From assembly GCA_963717695.1 (NCBI GenBank), contig CAVQWR010000001.1, forward strand, positions 496,001 through 560,000: DNA of 64,000 nucleotides, given 5' to 3'. The DNA is from CAIWHR01 sp963717695 (GTDB lineage: Bacteria; Pseudomonadota; Gammaproteobacteria; Burkholderiales; Casimicrobiaceae). Below are positions 59,399-64,000 of this stretch, piece after piece; positions within the stretch are counted from its first letter, which is position 1; each line of letters begins with the position of its first letter. Under the pieces are notes generated by a model. It was not told the DNA's origin, did no database searches, and was given only the letters and a program-made list of their open reading frames with translations. A program made the translations under genes and the position numbers.

Positions 59399-61305
59399 TC
59401 ACCGATATCCCGCCGCCTGCAATTCGAACAGCTCGGCGTAGCGACCGCCCCGCGCCAGCAGTTCGTCGTGCGTGCCCATGGCCTCGACGGCGCCGTCCGT
59501 CAGCACGACGATGCGATCCGCCATGCGGACGCTGGAAAAGCGATGCGATATCAGCAACGCCGTCTTGCCGCGGCTCAATTCCTTGAAGCGCTTGAACACC
59601 TCGAACTCCGCGCGGGCGTCGAGGGCCGCGGTGGGCTCGTCGAGAATCAGGACCTGCGCGTCGCGCATGTAGGCGCGGGCGATGGCGACTTTCTGCCACT
59701 CGCCTCCGGAAAGGTCGACGCCGGTGCGAAAGCGCTTGCCGAGGACCTGGTCGTATCCGTTGGGCAGCCTGCGAATGACATCGTCCGCGAGACTGCGCTT
59801 CGCGGCGGCGACGATGCGCGGGCGGTCGTCGCGGGCTTCGATGCGTCCGACGGCGATGTTGTCGGCGGCGGTGAAGTGGTAGCGCACGAAATCCTGGAAG
59901 ATGACGCCGATGTTGGCGCGGATCGCGAAGAGGTCGTACTCGCGCAGATCGTGCCCGTCGAGAAGGATGCGGCCCTCGTCCGGGTCGTACAGTCGCGCGA
60001 GCAGCTTCACCAGCGTGGTCTTGCCCGCGCCGTTCTCGCCGACGAGCGCAAGGACCTCGCCGGCGCGCAGCGTGAAGGTCATTCCACGCACGGCCCAGCG
60101 CTCGGCGCCGGGGTAGCGAAACCCGACGTTCTCGAAGGCGAAGCCTTCCCTGATCGGGACCGGAAAGGGGCGCGGATCGGACGGCGGCACGATTTCCGGC
60201 CGGATCTCGAAAAACGAGAACAGGTCGTCGAGATAGAGCGCCTGGCCGGCCATCTGCGAGAACCCCATCAGCAGGTTCTCGAGCAGATTGCGCAGGCGGC
60301 GGAAGGAGCCGGCCAGGAACGTGAGGTCGCCGATCGAGAAATCGCCGTGCAGCGTGCGCCAGACGATGTACGCGTACGCGACGTAATAGGCGACGGTTCC
60401 GATCGCGGAAAGCAGGCTGCCCCACCCGGCGCGCCGCAGCGCGATCCGGCGGTTGGCCTCGAAGAAGCTGGTCGCCAGCGTGCGATAGCGCTCGATCAGG
60501 AATGCATTCAGCCCGAAGATCTTCACCTCCTTGGCCGTCTCGGCGCTGGCGCCCGTCTGCCGCACGTAGTCGAGCTCGCGGCGCTCCGGCGTGCGCGCAT
60601 AGTTGAGCGAATAGCTCTGTGCGTTGAAATGCGCTTCGCCGATGAACGCGGGCAGCAGCGCAATCGCGAGAAACGCGATGAGCCACGGCGCGTAGATCGA
60701 GGAGGCCCGCGGCGAAGCTCGCCACGGTGACGACGTCCTGCGCCTGGCCGAACAGCTGCCCGATGAGGCTCGAGCGTCCCGCCGCCTGGCGCCTTGCCCG
60801 CTCGAGCCGGTCCTGCAGCTCGCTGTCCTCGAAATCCTCGAGGTCGAGCGTCGCCGCGTGGGCCATCAGCCGGAGGCTGGTCTCGATTGCTGAATTGCTC
60901 GGAGAGCAGCGAGTCGAGGAGCGACACGGCGCGGCCGAGCACGTCCGAGAGCACCGCGAGTCCGAATTCGATCGCGAGCAGCCATCCGATCCGGTCGAGC
61001 AGTCCGCTTGCCGTCCATTGCTGAAGCCCTTCGACGGCGTGCGGAGCCGCAACGAGCCGGACGACCTCGTCGATGATCAGCTTGCCGACATAGAGCGTTG
61101 CGACCGGCAGCAGCGCGCGCGCGATCCGCAGCAGCGCCTGACCCAGCGTCAGCGCACGGCTGGTCCGCCAGACGAGCTTCAGGAACGGCGGGATGTTGCG
61201 CAGCGCTCCCAGGCGCTCCCGCCACGAGCGGCCATCCTGAGCCGGCAGGCTGTCGCCGGGGCGCGGCGTCGCCGCGCGGCCGCCGCTCGCGTAGTTCTTG
61301 GGCAT
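59399..61305 (-). CDS. ABC exporter, fused membrane and ATPase domains, two frameshifts
   Basis: Half-transporter of about 634 residues. The membrane domain starts near residue 35 (IPPFLKLVWRTSRALTLGQALLRI) with about six helices. Shifts lie near 60890, where one extra A breaks SEQFS-IETSLRLM, and near 60705. The ATPase has Walker A GENGAGKTT, Q-loop VIFQDFVRYHFTAADN, signature LSGGEWQKVAIARAY, Walker B VLILDEPTAALDA and H-loop ISHRFSSV. The sequence type is that of bacterial peptide or lantibiotic-like exporters. It lies upstream of the M81 peptidase gene, with ATG at 61305. Confidence 0.9.
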
Positions 61306-61466
61306 ACGTCATTGTGCCCAAACGCGGCGTTCCTTCAAGTCAAGGAAGGTCCCGTCAGCAGAAACTGCTGGCATGTGCTCCGGATGCATCGCCGCGAAGG
61401 CGTCTTGTTGTCCGACATCCGTGGCAAACGAGACCTGCTCCGGTGGCCCCGCAGACCTGCGCCGGC

Positions 61467-61500
61467 CAAAACAACGGCCGGGGAAGAAATGACCCCGGCC
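61467..61500 (-). terminator. Terminator of the repeat lipoprotein gene
   Basis: On the minus strand GGCCGGGG-TCATTTCTT-CCCCGGCC forms an eight-pair stem, followed by GTTGTTTT. A second GC hairpin without a T run lies at 61519-61542 (CGCCGCCCTC/GAGGGCGGCG). Both are downstream of the stop at 61562. Confidence 0.7.
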
Positions 61501-61561
61501 GCAATTGCCGATCCGTCACGCCGCCCTCGACGGAGGGCGGCGATTAAACGTCGCTTCGGGA

Positions 61562-62182
61562 TCAGGACTTGCCGAATTGTGCCTTCGCCGTGCTGACGCA
61601 CGAATCCTTCGCGGAGCCTGCGAGTGCGTCGCACTTCTCGATTGCGACCTTGTAGTCCGCTTCGCGCTTGGCCGTGTTTGCCTCGGAGCGAGCCTCAGCC
61701 TGCTTCGTCGCCGCATCCTTGCTCGTATCGGCCGCGACGCGGTCGACCTTGGCGTCGGCCTTGGCCTTGACCAACGCCGCGTCTGCTTCCTTCAGGCAGA
61801 CGTCCTTGGCATTACCCGCAAGCTCGTCACATTTCTCCTTGGCAACGTTGTAGGTCGCTTCGCCCCTTGCGACGCGCGCACTCTCGCGCGCCTTCGGCGT
61901 ATTGGCGTAAGCCGCTTCCGCGTCGGACTTGGCGACCATTTCCCTGCCGCTCGCCTCCGCGAGGCAGATATCCTTGGCATTGCCGCTTCGCGATGAGCAC
62001 GCGTCTTTGTCAACCTTGTACTGCGCGTCGGCGTTCCTGATCGCCACGTCGTACGCGTCCTTCGTGATCGGGACCACAGGCGCCGCGGGTCTTGCCGCGG
62101 TCACGTGCGTGTCCTTTTGCGTGGCACAACCTGCGAGACCCAATCCGGCCATTACAAACAGCGCAACCATCAATTTGGACAT
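61562..62182 (-). CDS. Lipoprotein with three Cys-X10-Cys repeats
   Basis: Intact, 206 residues. Lipoprotein signal MSKLMVALFVMAGLGLAGC with the lipid Cys at 19. The mature, mostly helical part contains three modules, each with two Cys ten residues apart: Cys62/Cys73 (ACSSRSGNAKDIC), Cys118/Cys129 (KCDELAGNAKDVC) and Cys184/Cys195 (KCDALAGSAKDSC). The stretches between are Ala/Lys/Asp-rich and probably coiled. Each pair likely forms a disulfide hairpin in the periplasm. Automated annotations sometimes call such proteins TolA-like, but I see no TolA domain. No function assigned. Confidence 0.85.
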   Translation of the reverse strand: MSKLMVALFVMAGLGLAGCATQKDTHVTAARPAAPVVPITKDAYDVAIRNADAQYKVDKDACSSRSGNAKDICLAEASGREMVAKSDAEAAYANTPKARESARVARGEATYNVAKEKCDELAGNAKDVCLKEADAALVKAKADAKVDRVAADTSKDAATKQAEARSEANTAKREADYKVAIEKCDALAGSAKDSCVSTAKAQFGKS

Positions 62183-62629
62183 GTGCGTTCCTATCGCTTC
62201 AGGTACGTCATCGAAGGGCCCGTCACGAGCGGCAGACCCGCATTCGTCATTCGGTCATGCATGGAGGAGTCGAAAAGGGTGGCCTCCATGTTCCAACGAC
62301 CGTACGCGTGACCAAGATGTCCCGTTGCACCTAGCTGATACGCCCGCCGTTCCGTCAGTTCTGTGCGCTATCGCACACGTCGCAACCGAAGGTACCGTCG
62401 CCGCGCATGGCGGCGGCCCTTGGCCGCCTTTCAGTCTCCATGCTCGGGGGCGGGCGTGTGTGCGACAGCGTACTGACTCGACCCGCGGGATCGCATAGCC
62501 TTAGAGGGGCAGTTTTCCGTTCGCGCGTGCTGGCGATGGAAGGAAGGGCGGCAGACCGGCTTTCTCGGTGCGGTCGTGCGGTTCCGGCATCGCGCAGCAC
62601 GTCTCTTGTCGCAAAGTCGACGGAGAACA
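62183..62629. other. 447-base intergenic region
   Basis: No convincing gene is present between the lipoprotein (minus) and the hemolysin III family gene (plus); short frames are overlapping and Arg-rich. The region should hold both promoters. A short inverted repeat at 62362-62377 is listed separately. An AT-rich element suited to a -10 box was not clear. Confidence 0.4.
62362..62377. promoter_or_regulatory. Inverted repeat TGTGCG-CTAT-CGCACA
   Basis: Six-base arms around a four-base centre. The outer TGTG/CACA halves and 16-base span recall the CRP/FNR family site (TGTGA-N6-TCACA). It lies about 250 bases before the hemolysin III family gene and about 180 bases upstream of the lipoprotein start. 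A regulatory role is only suggested by the symmetry. Confidence 0.35.
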
Positions 62630-63382
62630 ATGGCCTTGTCGAGCCGCAGATTGTTTGCCCATCCTGCCCCGCCGCCGCGAATCACCCGCCGGATTGAGGC
62701 AAGCGCAGTGCAACTGCATCCTGATGGCCCCACGTGGGCGTCCCACAGCGACCGAGTCGATCCCGCGTACAGGGGAGAGAGATTCAACGCTGTGACTCAC
62801 CTCTCGGCAGCCGTTCTGGCGCTCGTTGGAACGGTCGTGCTCATAGAGGTTGCGATATCGGATGGTGACCCCTGGAGACTGGCGAGTGTGTCGATCTACG
62901 GCCTCACGCTGGTCCTTCTCTATACGACGTCAGCGCTCTACCACGGTCTTCGCGGGCGTGCCAAGGACGTTCTGCGCGAGCTGGATCATCAGAGCATCTA
63001 TCTGCTCATCGCCGGAAGCTACACGCCGTTCTGCCTCGTGACATTGCGTGGCCCGTGGGGCTGGTTGCTCCTCGGCGTCGTGTGGGGACTCGCCGTTGTC
63101 GGCGGCCTGCAGGAGCTATGGTTCGGGCGCGGCGCACGAATATTTTCGGTGGTGATCTATGTGGTGATGGGCTGGGCGGCCATGGTCACCTTGGGCCCGC
63201 TGCTGCAGGCACTGGGTCAGACCGGGTTCATCTGGGTTACGGTCGGCGGTCTCTTCTACACGATCGGAATCGTCTTCTATGCGCTCGATTCGCGGGTTTC
63301 CTATGCGCACGGCATCTGGCATCTCTTCGTGATCGCGGGAAGTGCGACGCACTACTTCGCGATTCTGAATTACGTGCTCTGA
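62630..63382 (+). CDS. Hemolysin III family (PAQR-like) membrane protein
   Basis: Seven-helix membrane protein of the hemolysin III/YqfA group. From ATG 62630 it has 250 residues; an earlier ATG at 62576 would add 18 Arg-rich residues, and family members of about 205-220 residues suggest the true start could be later, near YRGERFNAVTHLSAAV. Conserved motifs: FNAVTHLSAAVLAL, TTSALYHGLRG, ELDHQSIYLLIAGSYTPF and HGIWHLFVIAGSATHYF. The Ser, Asp and His residues are those that bind zinc in the related adiponectin receptors. Despite the name, most members have no proven haemolytic role. Confidence 0.88.
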   Translation: MALSSRRLFAHPAPPPRITRRIEASAVQLHPDGPTWASHSDRVDPAYRGERFNAVTHLSAAVLALVGTVVLIEVAISDGDPWRLASVSIYGLTLVLLYTTSALYHGLRGRAKDVLRELDHQSIYLLIAGSYTPFCLVTLRGPWGWLLLGVVWGLAVVGGLQELWFGRGARIFSVVIYVVMGWAAMVTLGPLLQALGQTGFIWVTVGGLFYTIGIVFYALDSRVSYAHGIWHLFVIAGSATHYFAILNYVL

Positions 63383-63485
63383 TTGGCCGCATATGAAGAG
63401 CCGCTCTCACAACTGTCCTGAAAATCGATGGCATTCGCGGCATCAGCACCATCCCGCCGGGGCGGCTTCCCTTTCCCGGCCGGTC

Positions 63486-64000
63486 GTGAAATCGCGATGG
63501 CCCCGCACGGTGCGGCATGTCAGCTTTCTGGCCGCAGCGTTCGCATTGACGGGATGCGGGTCACTGCTCCTCACACCCAGCACGGACTTTTCCGATGTGG
63601 CGGTGCCGGTAGCATGGAGCAACGGAACGGCCGCTCCTTCCCCGACGGCGCTCGCGCAATGGTGGCAGCGATTCAACGACTCGCAGCTCACCACACTGGT
63701 GACGCAGGCGCTGCAGGCGAACAACGACGTGCGCACCGCACAGGCCGCATTACGGCAGTCGCGGGCGCAGCGCGATGTTGCCGGAGCCGGCCTGCTGCCA
63801 ACGGTCAACGCCGCTGCGTCGGCGCAGCGCAGCAAGGCCGGTGACAACAACCCCGTGAATTCGTATCAGGCAGGATTCGATGCGGGGTGGGAGCCGGATG
63901 TCTTCGGTGGTATCGCGAGCGGCGTCGCAGCGGCCGATGCCGATACCCGGGCCTCGACCGCGTCGCTCGCCAGCATCCAGGTCTCAATCGCCGCCGAAGT
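63486..64000 (+). CDS. NodT-family outer membrane efflux lipoprotein, 5' part
   Basis: The gene runs off the window end. Starting at GTG 63486 it begins with a lipoprotein signal (VSFLAAAFALTGCG, lipid Cys in TGCG), then the RND-type outer-membrane factor pattern: WWQRFNDSQLTTLVTQALQ, NNDVRTAQAALRQSRAQRDV, AGLLPTVNAAASAQRS, SYQAGFDAGWEPDVFGG. An in-frame ATG at 63393 would give an odd hydrophilic N-terminus, so GTG 63486 is preferred. Partner pump and adaptor genes would be expected beyond the window. No frameshift is visible in the 171 codons present. Confidence 0.9.
   Translation, partial: MKSRWPRTVRHVSFLAAAFALTGCGSLLLTPSTDFSDVAVPVAWSNGTAAPSPTALAQWWQRFNDSQLTTLVTQALQANNDVRTAQAALRQSRAQRDVAGAGLLPTVNAAASAQRSKAGDNNPVNSYQAGFDAGWEPDVFGGIASGVAAADADTRASTASLASIQVSIAAE

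Overview
The window is a stretch of very GC-rich chromosome from a betaproteobacterium, most likely in or near the Burkholderiales. The main reason is gene order: ompA facing gyrA, then pheA-hisC-tyrA-aroA-cmk-rpsA-ihfB-lapA-lapB, with ugd and hldA nearby, is the known betaproteobacterial arrangement. mtaD-ubiG-gph and map-glnD are also shared beta/gammaproteobacterial neighbourhoods. I saw no tRNA, rRNA, CRISPR array, phage gene or insertion sequence.

Layout. 1-1208: 3' end of a secreted Ig-like protein that enters from outside the window. 1588-8444 (minus): radA, a membrane protein, LPS/sugar-nucleotide genes hldA and ugd, pyrF, and the LPS-assembly regulators lapB and lapA. 8718-18719 (minus): ihfB, rpsA, cmk, aroA, tyrA, hisC, pheA, gyrA (nucleoid, translation, aromatic amino acids, gyrase). 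19115-22700 (plus): ompA with a good promoter and terminator, then mtaD-ubiG-gph. 22731-36203: a gspC-like gene, then lysine/peptidoglycan precursor genes dapC, dapD and dapE with a LytS/LytTR two-component pair, map, glnD, def, mtnP, pilU and prmB. 36221-47723: an MscS/cyclic-nucleotide channel, a TPP enzyme, a secreted protein, ppk2, a PTS-IIA/ABC ATPase/ABC permease cluster, and a second ABC pair with a small cysteine-rich secreted protein. 47743-61305: accessory genes, including an SDR/DUF5996/Rieske-FAD operon, a P-loop protein, a radical SAM protein, a GIY-YIG-like protein, a papain-like peptidase joined to an alpha/beta hydrolase, a secreted repeat protein, an M81 peptidase and an ABC exporter. 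61562-64000: a repeat lipoprotein, a hemolysin III family protein and the start of an outer-membrane efflux lipoprotein.

Together these cover central growth functions (nucleoid, translation, aromatic and lysine pathways, nitrogen sensing) and envelope work (LPS control, peptidoglycan precursors, OmpA). Methylthioadenosine salvage by deamination is complete in two genes, mtaD and mtnP.

A caution on quality: from base 1 to about 32.7 kb, and again near 53 and 60 kb, conserved and even essential genes (gyrA, rpsA, glnD, map, def) are broken by single-base shifts, mostly one extra base. These are very probably sequence errors. I annotate each such gene as one CDS over its full span and give the approximate shift points. 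Between 32.9 and 53.3 kb I found no shift.
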